Origin: Chelonoidis abingdonii
Taxonomy: Eukaryota; Chordata; Testudines; Testudinidae
Direction: 5' to 3'
Assembly: GCF_003597395.2 (NCBI RefSeq)
Contig: NC_133771.1
Location: forward strand, 56,244,115 to 56,308,114
DNA length: 64,000 bases
The position numbers and the translations under genes were made by a program. Of this stretch, positions 11,474 through 21,010 are shown piece by piece; the stretch's first letter is position 1, and every line of letters starts with the position of its first letter. The notes beneath the pieces were generated by a model that was not told the origin of the DNA, made no database searches, and saw only the letters and a list, made by a program, of their open reading frames with translations.

Positions 11474-11579
11474 AAAATATATGCTCAAAATGAGAATAGA
11501 GAATGAAGGGGAAACCATAGTTTGTCACACATTTAAAACTAGCCAGCCCTGCAGATAGGGAATATTAAAATTCTCTCAT

Positions 11580-11910
11580 ATTAAATACCAGCTTGTCCTG
11601 GGGTGTAACAATAAAAAAGTCCATAAACAGTTACTAAGGGAAATGGATCTGCTCTAGAAAGGACAATATGTATATGCCAAGCAGAAGAATGAACAAACAA
11701 ATAAGAATTCTACAGAAAGGCACTGAGCATATGACTGTGAGTGCCATATCTAAACCAGCAAGGAAAAAATGTGCAGGAATGAAATTGGTAAGGATAAGGA
11801 CAGAACCATGGAAAGCAGCAAACAGTGCCTGTGGTATGGTAACCAGCATGAGAAAGAAATGCCCAGCATTCAGACAAATATATAGAAACAATAATAAACC
11901 AAACCATTAA
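11580..11910 (+). pseudogene. Gypsy gag C-terminal/zinc-knuckle remnant
   Basis: The frame at 11668-11910 ends with SACGMVTSMRKKCPAF, resembling the CCHC zinc knuckle region of gypsy gag (C..CG..H....CPA.G) with its first cysteine and the histidine changed. It follows a stretch similar to 'LREMDLTLEKAICICQAEE', the linker that precedes the knuckle in these elements. The usual RNA-binding function would be lost. Confidence 0.5.
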
Positions 11911-12429
11911 GCTAAAATGTGTAGAGAAAGCAGGAAAGTGTATGTATTAAGTGCAGATATTCTTAAGCGCAATAATGGAGGAGCCTGAAAACTCAAAAGA
12001 TTGGCTGATTAAAAAAATGTGCACAAATGGCACTTATGTGACATACAGAATAGGACTGGGACACAAATAAATTTAAAAACAGAAATTACAATAGGAGCAC
12101 ATAAAAATGGAAGAGCCAAAAGTGGAAGAACAATTCCTGTATTGGGACACCACACTGACACTTAAATACAAAGGAAAAATTATAAAACAAGATTTTGTAG
12201 TGGTTCACAGAGGCAAGCAACCGGTCCTGGGCCAACACACATGAGGTATGTGGCCTTGTCAAGAGGATATTTATCACAGAGAGTTAGAAGGACAAAAGAA
12301 TCAGGTATGAAAGTATTTATGCCATCAGATGAAGACACTTTCACATGAAATAGGTGTCTTCCAGTAACATACAAATACAGAACCACTAGTATATGCTACA
12401 TGGAAAGCTCCACACATTTTAAGAAAGAT

Positions 12430-12986
12430 ACCAGAAGAAGGGCTGTGAAACATGACAGCAGATGATATCATTTGGAGAATAGGAGAACCAACACATTGGA
12501 GTCACTTCTTGCTAATCAGAGAGAAAGAAGCAAGGGGATTATAGTTCTATGTGGACCCTAAGGAGCCTAACAAAAACACAAAGAGACCATTTCCATTTGT
12601 GCACAATAAATGAAATATTGTCTGAGATGACAGGAGCCAAATTCTCCAGCAAATTAAATGCATTGGCAGGATGTTGGCAGAAGTCCGTGGATAAAGAGCG
12701 CTCCGAGATCTGCACTTTCAACACACCATTTGGCAGATACTGCTTCCTAAAACTGCTTCTTGGCATATGTTCAGCTCTAGAGATATTTCACCGTACAATG
12801 ATACAGATGCTAGAAGGTCTAGCAGGAGCAGAAGTGCACATTGATGACATAATTTGGCACAGTGCCACTATGAAACATCAGGAACAACTGGGAAGAGTAA
12901 TGGAAATTGTAAGACCTAATAACCTTATACTGAACAAGGCCAAATGTCAATTTCAAACAATGGAGAGTAGCTGGAAGATTGTGTGA
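12430..12986 (+). pseudogene. Gypsy reverse transcriptase fragment
   Basis: The frame at 12549-12986 (145 codons) covers the fingers and palm of a Ty3/gypsy reverse transcriptase. It shows TINEILSEMTGAKFSSKLNA (family: t.eeil..l.ga..FSklDa, the first catalytic aspartate changed to asparagine), TFNTPFGRYCFLKLLLGICS (family: tTP.GryrfkrlPFGi.sAPe), and VHIDDIIW in place of the YVDD/YIDD catalytic box. A related N-terminal piece, WSHFLLIREKE, is in another frame at about 12498-12532, so a frameshift separates the two. The frame ends at a TGA immediately before an LTR-like block. The double change in the catalytic core and the shift show it is dead. Confidence 0.8.
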
Positions 12987-13700
12987 TGCTGACAGATGGG
13001 GTGCCAGCTCTTGCCAAAACTTTAGACCTCAGCTGAGCACTGACAAATTCATTGCTGGAAACTAGTCCAGCTCACCTGTGTGTTAGTATGGTTAAGATGG
13101 GTATTGGACTTATAACAATGTGTTTTAACATTATGAAATACTTGTAAATTGTTATGTGTATTAATCCTGCATATAATGTCTGTATCCCATGTTATAAGGT
13201 AAGACTTAATTCTTTGTTTGCTGTATAGATGTAAAACATTTTTTTCTGAACTATATAACTATATAACGCAACAAACAAGAAAAAAAACCTTTATATAGTA
13301 CAAAATGCCAAATCCCTATGAACAGTATTATCTTTTTCCCATTAGGAAGGTCTATCAAAATTAAATGTGCCATTGTAAGACATCACAATACAAAGACTTT
13401 GCTAGTTGCCTCTGCACACCCATGAAGGGGCTGCATGTAAATGGACTCATCTCATCAGCTTGAATTCTGGAAGAAGGAAATGAAAATAGCTAGCGAGAAA
13501 AAATTTCATCTCTTTTGCTGTTTAGATTCTCACAGGGGTGGAGCTATGAAACAGAAGCAGAGATCTCCAGGGTCAAGTTGTCACTCATGGTTCTGAACTC
13601 CTCCAGAGAGTGTGACAGTTTTAGTACTTTCTGTACATAGTTTCCATTCTCAATAAAGGCTTTATCTTGAAACTGCTTTTCTCATCAGTAAGATGCTACA
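12984..13700 (+). mobile_element. LTR of the gypsy-type element
   Basis: Begins near tgatgctgacag and ends near agatgctaca. It has a polyadenylation signal AATAAA at 13652-13657 about 45 bases before its end. The end (ctcatcagtaagatgctaca) resembles the LTR scrap that precedes the primer-binding-like site at 11134, which supports calling this the 3' LTR. Positions 13039-13183 are clearly related to 19157-19300 in another LTR. Confidence 0.6.
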
Positions 13701-13789
13701 GGCGCCTCCCTCCAAACAGGATTCACAGTACCATATCCTGACTTGGGCAACTAAATCAGGTTAGCCTTCTCTTATAAAAAGGTGAGAAG

Positions 13790-13905
13790 GTGCCCCCCTT
13801 ATATATAAATCCTGTGGTTAGAGCACTCATTCTGATTTTGAGCATGGACTTGAACCCAGGTTTCCTACCCCACCATGTATGTGTCCTAACTACAGTGTTG
13901 TAGGA
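13790..13905. repeat. 'Gtggttagagcactca' repeat fragment
   Basis: Contains ctgtggttagagcactcat, 'ggacttgaacccaggtttcc' and 'gtcctaactacagtg'. The first and last words are inverted relative to each other, as in the copies at 61351-61477 and 42052-42092. The 'gacttgaacccagg' word looks like a tRNA T-loop but there is no tRNA fold. Confidence 0.5.
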
Positions 13906-14261
13906 CCCCTCTGCTTTTGAAGCTGTGTAAAATATTTAAAGTCACTGGGTCACATGGAGGCAAGGAGGAGTTAGGCTTGAGGACAGGCTCTAGCTTGAGG
14001 TTACATTGCTGTGTAGACATCTCCTTTGTGACTCCAGACACTTTGAGTACAATTTTTACTCCTAGGGGGCTCTTCTTTTTCCTTTTCTTCTCTTTATTCC
14101 TCCTGCTTTCTTGTCTCACTTTTTCTCTCTTTCTCTGTCACTTCTTTTGTAGTGAGTTGCAACTCTTTCTCTTAGGCTCTTTTCACCTATTAGTTACCTA
14201 CTGCATTACATGAACTGCTGAAACATGTGAAGAAGTTTTGAGAACATTCATGTGTGTGTTT
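13906..14261. other. No recognisable feature, CT-rich
   Basis: A pyrimidine-rich stretch at about 14070-14180. The 98-codon + frame at 13917-14213 is leucine/phenylalanine-rich because of this composition. I do not consider it a gene. Confidence 0.4.
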
Positions 14262-14262
14262 A

Positions 14263-14553
14263 GGGCTTGGCTACACTGGCACTTTACAGCGCTGCAACTT
14301 TCGCGCTCAGGGGTGTGAAAAAACACCCCCCTGAGCGCTGCAAGATGCAGTGCTGTAAAGTGTCAGTGTAATCAGGGCGGCAGCGCTGGGAGCGGGGCTC
14401 CCAGCGCTGCATGCTACACCCATAAGGGATGTGGTTTACTAGCAGCGCTGGGAGAGCTCTCTCCCAGCGCTGCGGCTCTGACTACACTCACACTTCAAAG
14501 CGCTGCCGCGGCAGCGCTCCCGCAGCGCTGCTGGGGCAGCACTTTGAAATTTC
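14263..14553. mobile_element. MITE built of AGCGCT hairpins
   Basis: Starts gggcttggctacactggc after tta, a start resembling the Harbinger-like 'ggcctggtctacac' ends at 34632 and 55539. The interior is a chain of palindromes: cgctcaggggtgt/acacccccctgagcg; cagcgctgggagc/gctcccagcgctg; cagcgctgggagag/ctctcccagcgctg; and agcgctgccgcggcagcgct. The right end fades out at 'agcactttgaaatttc', so the copy is probably 3'-truncated. Confidence 0.7.
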
Positions 14554-15545
14554 TAATACTCAACTCATCCATTGCGTTCTGTCTGCCTCATAAACTTTCT
14601 GGCAGAGCCTCAGGGTCAAGCATAAAGTATAGAGGGAAACTAACTCAAACTATAGTGTCAGTATACAGACACAAGTGGAAAATGCTTATGTACAAATAAA
14701 TGAGCAAGCATTTATACCGCTTCCACTTTATTATGTGTTAGCTTGCTAGAGTTGATACAACTGCACACTGAAATGTATCTGTGCAATTTGGTGACAATAG
14801 GTGCGAATAAAAAAAACAAAACAGTATTTAGGATCTGATCCAAAGTTCACTGAAATCATAGAGGGGAGCTCAGGGCCTTATTATGCTATGGAATTTGATG
14901 CTACCCTAGTATTTGTGCTATATAATATACACAGAATTATTGTTTTTATTTGTGCTAATGCCCACAATGTGCCCAGGTGCTTTTGCCTAGACATTCAAGA
15001 AGAGACAGCCACAAAAAAAGTAAAAAAGTTCAGAATGGTAAACACTGCTTTTTCTCTTTAATAACTCTCAGTGTATTGATAAAGCTGCTCTTTCTATATC
15101 AGTATCAACATTATAAGGATTTTTTAATCTACTTCTACCCAGCAAAAAAGACTTTTAAAAAATAATTGCAATTTGCAGCATCTCTTCATATGCAGGGGAT
15201 TAGATCAGTGAAGCCCCCTGGAAAGCGACATGTTCTAAGGTGAAGCAATGCAAGTTCAACAACAATACTTTTCACACTAGAATCAGAAATATGCCATGGA
15301 TGGGTAATTAGTACTTTCTACCTGTTTTTCAACTATCTGAACTGCTGCTGAGTGATTTGGAGCAGTTTAATTAGTGGGTAAAAACTAATTAAAATTAAAA
15401 TTTAATTAAAATTAAATTAATTAAAATTAAACTAGTGGGTAAAAACATTGCTAATGGCATTGCCTTATTGAATATCAGAAAAAAAGATGGTACCTCTATA
15501 AGGTGTAGTTGTAGAGTTGTTTTCAGAGGCAAGCAGCACACATAA
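14554..15545. other. No recognisable gene; AT-rich with direct repeats
   Basis: Mostly unique AT-rich DNA. Around 15372-15447 'tagtgggtaaaaac' occurs twice, flanking about 45 bases of taattaaaatt units. The 86-codon frame at 14801 has no signature. Confidence 0.5.
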
Positions 15546-15549
15546 CATG

Positions 15550-16790
15550 GGGTGCCTCACAGTTGGAAGCTCATTAGAAACAACTATCATCATCTTGTGG
15601 ATGAGGGAGAAGTGGTGGATGTGGTATACCTAGACTTTAGTAAGATATTTGATATGGTCTCGCATGATATCCTTATCGATAAACTAGGCAAATACAATTT
15701 AGATGGGGATAATATAAGGTGGTGCATAACTGGCTGGATAACCGTAGTCAGAGAATAGTTATTAATGGCTCTCAATCCTGCTGGAAAGGTATAACAAGTG
15801 GGGTTCCGCAGAGGTCTGTTTTGGGACCGGCTCTGTTCAATATCTTCATCAACGACTTAGAAGTTGTTGGCATAGAAAGTACACTTATTAGGTTTGCAGA
15901 CGATACCAAACTGGGAGGGATTGCAACTGCTTTGGAGGACAGGGTCAAAATTCAAAATGATCTGGACAAATTGGAGAAATGGTCTGAGGTAAACCGGATG
16001 AAGTTCAATAAAGACAAATGCAAAGTGCTCCACTTAGGAAGGAACAATCAGTTTCACACATACAGAATGGGAAGAGACTGTCTAGGAAGGAGTATGGCAG
16101 AAAGAGATCTAGGGGTCATAATGGACCACAAGCTAAATATGAGTCAACAGTGTGATACTGTTGCAAAAAAAGCAAACGTGATTCTGGGATGCATTAACAG
16201 GTGTGTTGTAAACAAGACACGAGAAGTCATTCTTCCGCTCTACTCTGCGCTGGTTAGGCCTCAACTGGAGTATTGTGTCCAGTTCTGGGCACCGCATTTC
16301 AAGAAAGATGTGGAGAAATTGGAGAGGGTCCAGAGAAGAGCAACAAGAATGATTAAAGGTCTTGAGAACATGACCTATGAAGGAAGGCTGAAAGAATTGG
16401 GTTTATTTAGTTTGGAAAAGAGAAGACTGAGAGGGGACATGATAGCAGTTTTCAGGTATCTAAAAGGGTGTCATCAGGAGGAAGGAGAAAACTTGTTCAC
16501 CTTAGCCTCTAATGATAGAACAAGAAGCAATGGGCTTAAACTGCAGCAAGGGAGATTTAGGTTGGACATTAGGAAAAAGTTCCTAACTGTCAGGGTAGTT
16601 AAACACTGGAATAAATTGCCTAGGGAGGTTGTGGAATCTCCATCTCTGGAGATATTTAAGAGTAGGTTAGATAAATGTCTATCCGGGATGGTCTAGACAG
16701 TATTTGGTCCTGCCATGAGGGCAGGGGACTGGACTCGATTACCTCTTGAGGTCCCTTCCAGTCCTAGAATCTATGAATCTATGAATCTTT
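15550..16790 (+). mobile_element. CR1 LINE 3' part, best preserved copy
   Basis: A 5'-truncated CR1 on +. ORF2 is followed by a short 3' UTR ('ctggactcgattacctcttgaggtcccttccagtcct') and the octamer tail atctatgaatctatgaatc. This is a different CR1 subfamily from the ones at 8285 and 43633, whose 3' UTR carries 'gttcactccctctggggcac'. Its 3' end matches the tail of the tRNA-derived SINE at 4202. Confidence 0.92.
15590..16696 (+). pseudogene. CR1 ORF2 reverse transcriptase, C-terminal part, one frameshift
   Basis: A 325-codon open frame runs 15719-16696. It contains SGVPQRSVLGPALFNIFIND (family SGVPQGSVLGP) and the catalytic FADDTKLGG. Then follow the CR1 C-terminal blocks LEYCVQFWAPHFKKDVEKLE, RRATRMIKGLENM, FSLEKRRLRGDMI, GRFRLDIRKKF and VKHWNKLPREVV. 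The preceding block, VVYLDFSKIFDMVSHDILID, holds the first catalytic aspartate and is in another frame (15600-15720); one missing base near 15719-15722 explains the break. The endonuclease and the start of the reverse transcriptase are absent. In CR1 this protein makes the DNA copy at the target. The 'G' to 'R' change in SGVPQR and the truncation mean it cannot work alone. Confidence 0.92.
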
Positions 16791-17910
16791 CTTACCAAGT
16801 GAAACTTACAAGTTTAGAGAATTGCAAGGCACAGCTGAAATGGTAGAAAAAAATATTTTAAAAACTGTCAATGGTCAGAAAATGTAACTTTTCAGAAAAT
16901 GGAGATCAGCCTATTTTGGATCCTGGCAACATGTATCCACCAAAGGTTTTGCGTATGTGTTTCTAGTAGGGCATCTCACTTTCTCTGTTGGAGCTATGGG
17001 AGGAATTCTCAGGGAGGCAGAATTCCTTTCAGAGCTCGGTGTCATATGGAAGATTGTATGGTTGCTATGCCCCTGTGAGGGTGCAAGGTATTCCATCCTG
17101 CATTTCCAGTCAGCTCTTCTGCATAGTGCATAGGGATGCAGGGCTGTGGCTCTTCCTTCTCCCCACCTTTCTTCCTCCCTCTGTGGAGTCTTCTACACCA
17201 GGGTACAGCAAAGAGACAGTCCTTGATCTCCAGGGAGCGTACAGACCTCAGCTGTCCACCCCTGTACTGAACAGGAAAGCAAGGACAAGGGAATTCCTTG
17301 AATCCACTCTGCATTTGCACAGCACATAGCAGCAAGATTCAGTCTGGCGCACCAGAAATTATAGCTGGGGAAAGCCTGTAGTATTAAATCATTTATCCAA
17401 TACCAGGGCACAATTATTCCCTAGAGTTTGGAGTCCCTCTCTTTGTTTAGTCTACCTGTAAAGGGATACTCTCAACTTGAATTTTTTTACCTGGCTAATT
17501 TAAAAAACAGAGTTTCTGATTGAACACTGTTTAAATAGCATGTTCTGATTGTTTGAATATATTACTTTAATAACATTAGTTTTTGTTCTGCTCCCCTGTT
17601 GATGTTGAAAAAGGTCTTTTTAGCAAAGGGGAAATTGACTGATTAATTACACAGTGAAACAATCTATACACTAAGTCCTGTCAACTCTACAAATAAACTT
17701 ATAAAAATAGAGAAAATATATATTTTTATTAACTTCTTTCATTCCTGGTTATCAGCCCAGCTGGAAAGCACTGAGTTTAAAAACACTTTCTCAGCTGGTG
17801 GGAGTGCAGCACCTCTTCAAGTGTGGTGTCTATTAGACCTATGCCTATGTACAATTGTAATTGGTACAACATTCTCATTTTACCTACCCCAAGGTATAAT
17901 GGAGTGTAAC
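16791..17910. other. No recognised gene
   Basis: 16.8-17.9 kb is non-coding. Frames of 60-113 codons on both strands between 16911 and 17411 overlap each other and have no signature. Confidence 0.4.
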
Positions 17911-17914
17911 TAAA

Positions 17915-18105
17915 AGAAATAAGATGAAATTAGGAAGAAGAAAATTTAGGATGAATATCATTAAAAACTGCTTGAGACTAAAATCTATTAGAATGTGGAA
18001 TAGTTTTTGAAGAGAGGTTTTGGAAGCTCCAACTATTGAGACATTTAAAACAATGGTGGACAAATCTCTGGAAAAAGAACATTCTAAAGGGCACAATTCT
18101 GCACT
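17915..18105 (+). mobile_element. CR1 ORF2 C-terminal fragment
   Basis: In broken + frames the stretch resembles the CR1 C-terminal end: 'aaattaggaagaagaaaatttaggatgaatatc' then 'tagaatgtggaatag', 'gaagctccaactattgagac' and 'tttaaaacaatggtggacaaat', i.e. the R.N....W N..P.EV.EAP....F K..LDK pattern. It has neither 3' UTR nor tail. Confidence 0.65.
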
Positions 18106-19014
18106 GACAGGGGCATGGAGTAGTTATCCTAAAAATAATTTTCATTTCTAACCTTTATGGTTTATATTAAATTGAGTTGCAAAGATAAAAGAATATATAT
18201 ACCTGATGTAACTTTCACTACATTTAAACACATCCGCACAAGTTCCACTTGCTTTTTAAAAGGACCTTTAAGGTTAATCTTATAAACATACTTTTAGATT
18301 TTTCTAAAGGTTTCCATGCAAGCTATATATTATTGACAGATGTCTTCATAAATGTAATTACCTTAGGGACCTTTTAATTGGTACATTCTGACCTAAGCTG
18401 AAAATGTATAATGACTGAGAATAACAATAAGGTATGTTGAGAGAAGCTGACTGAAAAAAAATAAAGACATTGGTGGAAGTGTGCACATGTCATTTAATAT
18501 TCTATGTGGGTGTGTGTGTTTCTTTTACTTGAGAACCTGGAGTGAATTCCAGCTATTGTGAAGGCTGAAAAGCACACTTGGGAAAATATATCAGTGGAAG
18601 CCCATATAAACCACAGTTACTGCTGGGAAGTGATTATGAAACAATGGGTAAAGGCTGGCTGCAAATCTAGATCTTAAAACTGGTTTAATTTACCAAAATC
18701 GCTTTGCTTCTTGACAGGCTTCTAGATATCTTACCAGTTGTTGGAAAAATTTGTGGGAATTGTGCAGTTACATTTATATTTGCAAACAAAATATTATAGT
18801 AAACAAACTGTATCCAACAATAACAAATCAACTATAATTATGAATAGAAAATCTTAGAAATTAAAGCATGAGGCGGGTCTAATAATAATATGGGACCATA
18901 TGTCACAATTCACAATACAAACAGCCACTACAAGGAAAACAGCCTTTGTCTAAGTTTTTGCACCTGTAAATGGTTCTAAATATATAATTTGCAGCTTATC
19001 TTTATACTGGAACA
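18106..19014. other. No recognisable feature, AT-rich
   Basis: Non-coding AT-rich DNA. Confidence 0.4.
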
Positions 19015-19060
19015 TTCATATGTTAATGTAAGAACTGAAATTCTTACATTAACATATGAA
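19015..19060. repeat. Perfect 20-bp inverted repeat with 6-base loop
   Basis: Arms 19015-19034 and 19041-19060 are exact reverse complements (ttcatatgttaatgtaagaa), separated by ctgaaa. Nothing in the flanks identifies an element. Confidence 0.9.
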
Positions 19061-19097
19061 ACCAAATAAAAATCTAGGGGTGAAATCTTGGTGTACT

Positions 19098-20245
19098 GTG
19101 TGAGGCTGGCAAACCAGGCACTAGCTTCTGCCAAGGTCCCTGTTCCTCACTTGGATACTGACAAATACATAGCTGGAATTAGTCTGGCTCCCGTGTGTGT
19201 TAGTATTGTTAGAATAGATATTAGAATTATAAAAATGTGTTTAGACATTAAAGAATGCTTCTAAATTGCTGCATTCATTAATCTCATCTATAACATCTGT
19301 TATAAGGCAGTGACTGGCAGCCTTTGGCATGCAGTCCACCAGAGTAAGCACCCTGGTGGGCTGGGCTGGTTTGTTTACCTGCCGAGTCCATAGGTTTGGT
19401 CGATTGCGGCTCCCACTGGCTGCAGTTCGCTGCTCCAGGCCAGTGGGGGTGGCAGGAAGCCTCTGTAACTGTATAAGTAACCCAGACAAAAGAGATGCAT
19501 TATTTAGTGTGAAATACTAGTCTCCAGCAGAAGGCATTATCTCCTGCCCCACAAAGAAGGCCCATCAACACCAGGCAAGCTATTGGGGAACATCAGAGGA
19601 CAAAAAAACTTCCTTGATTGTTCTCTGCATCATGAATTCCTCCCATCAGCTAAATTTGCAACTCTAAGCAGAAGTGAGGAAGGAATAAAAAGCTTTAACA
19701 ATGAGGAACTTGGACTCCGGAGGGCAAGATTTCTCGGCATAAGCGGAAGATCTTCAGCTTCTTAACCTGGGTTAGTCCTAAAGAGTATATAGAGCTTGCT
19801 TATGGTAGAAACTTCTATTATTTTTTTTAATTTAAGATTGGAATTAATTTATGTATATATATGTTTACCTGCTCTAGCATTGTAAATAACTCTATTTCCT
19901 TTTCCTGTATAATAAATCTTTAGATAGTTTATTATAGAATTGACTACAAGTGTATTCTTTGGTGTGAGATCTAAGGTGCAACTAACCTGGAGTAAGTGAC
20001 TGGAACTTTGGGACTGGGACCAACCTGAAAATTGCTGCGATCTTTGGTGTTAGGGACCATCTATCATAAAGGTAATCTTACCTGGGAGGCAAGATAGATT
20101 GGAGCAACCAAAAGGACAGCCTGTGATTCCATTAAGGCTTTGATAGTGCCTGAGGAGTTTACACTTGACAATTCATTGGTCAAATCTATGAGGTTTGTGT
20201 CCTGTTTCCTAACTGTCTGTCCTGAGGTTGCTATTGCAGGAAAGC
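19098..20245 (+). mobile_element. LTR, probably solo, interrupted by a hAT fragment
   Basis: Starts near tgtgaggctggc. It carries an AATAAA at 19911-19916 in 'cctgtataataaatctttag', followed by a GT-rich downstream region, as expected for R/U5. The first 200 bases (19157-19300) are related to the gypsy-type LTR at 13039-13183. The 3' border near 20245 is approximate and no target duplication could be fixed. A hAT fragment (19308-19459) interrupts it. Confidence 0.6.
19308..19459. mobile_element. hAT MITE half-element
   Basis: Begins cagtgactggcagcctttgg, matching the left end of the complete MITE at 33970 (cagggatcagcaacctttgg). It continues with 'gtttgtttacctgccgagtc' and 'gcggctcccactggc', which is the inverted sequence of that element's right half. 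The right end is missing, so it is a truncated copy inside the surrounding LTR. Confidence 0.75.
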
Positions 20246-20318
20246 TTGATGTACTGAGTTCAATGGAAAAAAATCAGTTGACTGCATGGGAGCTAGAATG
20301 TCATCCATGAGTCTGATG

Positions 20319-21010
20319 TGTGATAGACCCAGGCCAGTTGGGAAAAGCAGACTAGCAGAAGGGAGATATACTGGCCACTGGAGAAGCAGTTTTCTGTTCC
20401 CTGAGTGACCAGAGCAGGGGCTGCTCCAGGGTAATGAGAACACCTGACTCCAATTAACCTGCTAAGAGTCAGGTGAGGCAGTTAAGTACCTGACTCTAAT
20501 TAAGGCCCCTCTGATGCTGTAAAAGGGCTTACTCCAGTCAGACCAAAGGAAGCCAGGGAGCCAGAGGAGAGGAAGTGCGTGCAAGGAACTGGGAGCAAGA
20601 GGCATGCAGGAAGCTGAGATTAAGTAGGCGTACTGCTGGAGGACTGAGAAGTACAAGCATTATCAGACATCAGGAGGAAGGTCCAGTGGTGAGGTCAAAG
20701 AAGGTGTTTGGAGGAGGCCATGGGGAAGTACCCCAGGGAGCTATAGCTGTCATGCAACTGTACCAGGAGGGACTCTAGATAGCTGCAGTCCACGGGGCTC
20801 TGGGCTGGAACCCGGAGTAGAGGGCGGGCTTGGGTTCCCCCCAAACCTCCCAACTACTGATCAAACACAGGAGGAATTCACCTGGACTGTGGCTTCTACC
20901 AGAGGGAAAGGTCTCTGGGCTGTTTCCTGACCCACAGGGTGAATCTGTGAGGCGAGCAAATCCACTGATAAGCGCAGGACCCACCAAGGTAGAGGATGAA
21001 CTTTGTCACA
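20319..21010 (+). mobile_element. Second LTR-like element, TG...CA
   Basis: Begins tgtgatagacccaggccagt and ends aactttgtcaca, i.e. 5'-TGTGA...TCACA-3' with 5-bp inverted ends, 692 bp. The interior is GC-richer than the flanks, with phrases like 'gaggaagtgcgtgcaaggaa' and 'ctgggctggaacccggagta'. The flanking bases (tgatg / aatga) do not form a clean duplication. Short frames inside are not genes. Confidence 0.6.

Larger units (their letters stand above)
11070..13700 (+). mobile_element. Ty3/gypsy-type LTR retrotransposon, badly damaged
   Basis: In order on +: the last bases of a 5' LTR-like sequence (tgctcttcagtaag at 11112-11125); a primer-binding-like 'tggtgccagaagtgg' near 11134; a gag piece; a zinc-knuckle piece; a reverse transcriptase piece ending at 12986; and an LTR-like block with AATAAA. 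Protease, RNase H and integrase are missing or unrecognisable. The LTR follows the reverse transcriptase directly, so a large internal deletion has occurred. Confidence 0.75.

Noticed and set aside
13701..13745. Lysine-tRNA-type primer-binding site (ggcgcc...aaacagg) after the LTR
   Set aside because: It needs a gap of several bases to match, so I did not annotate a second internal region.
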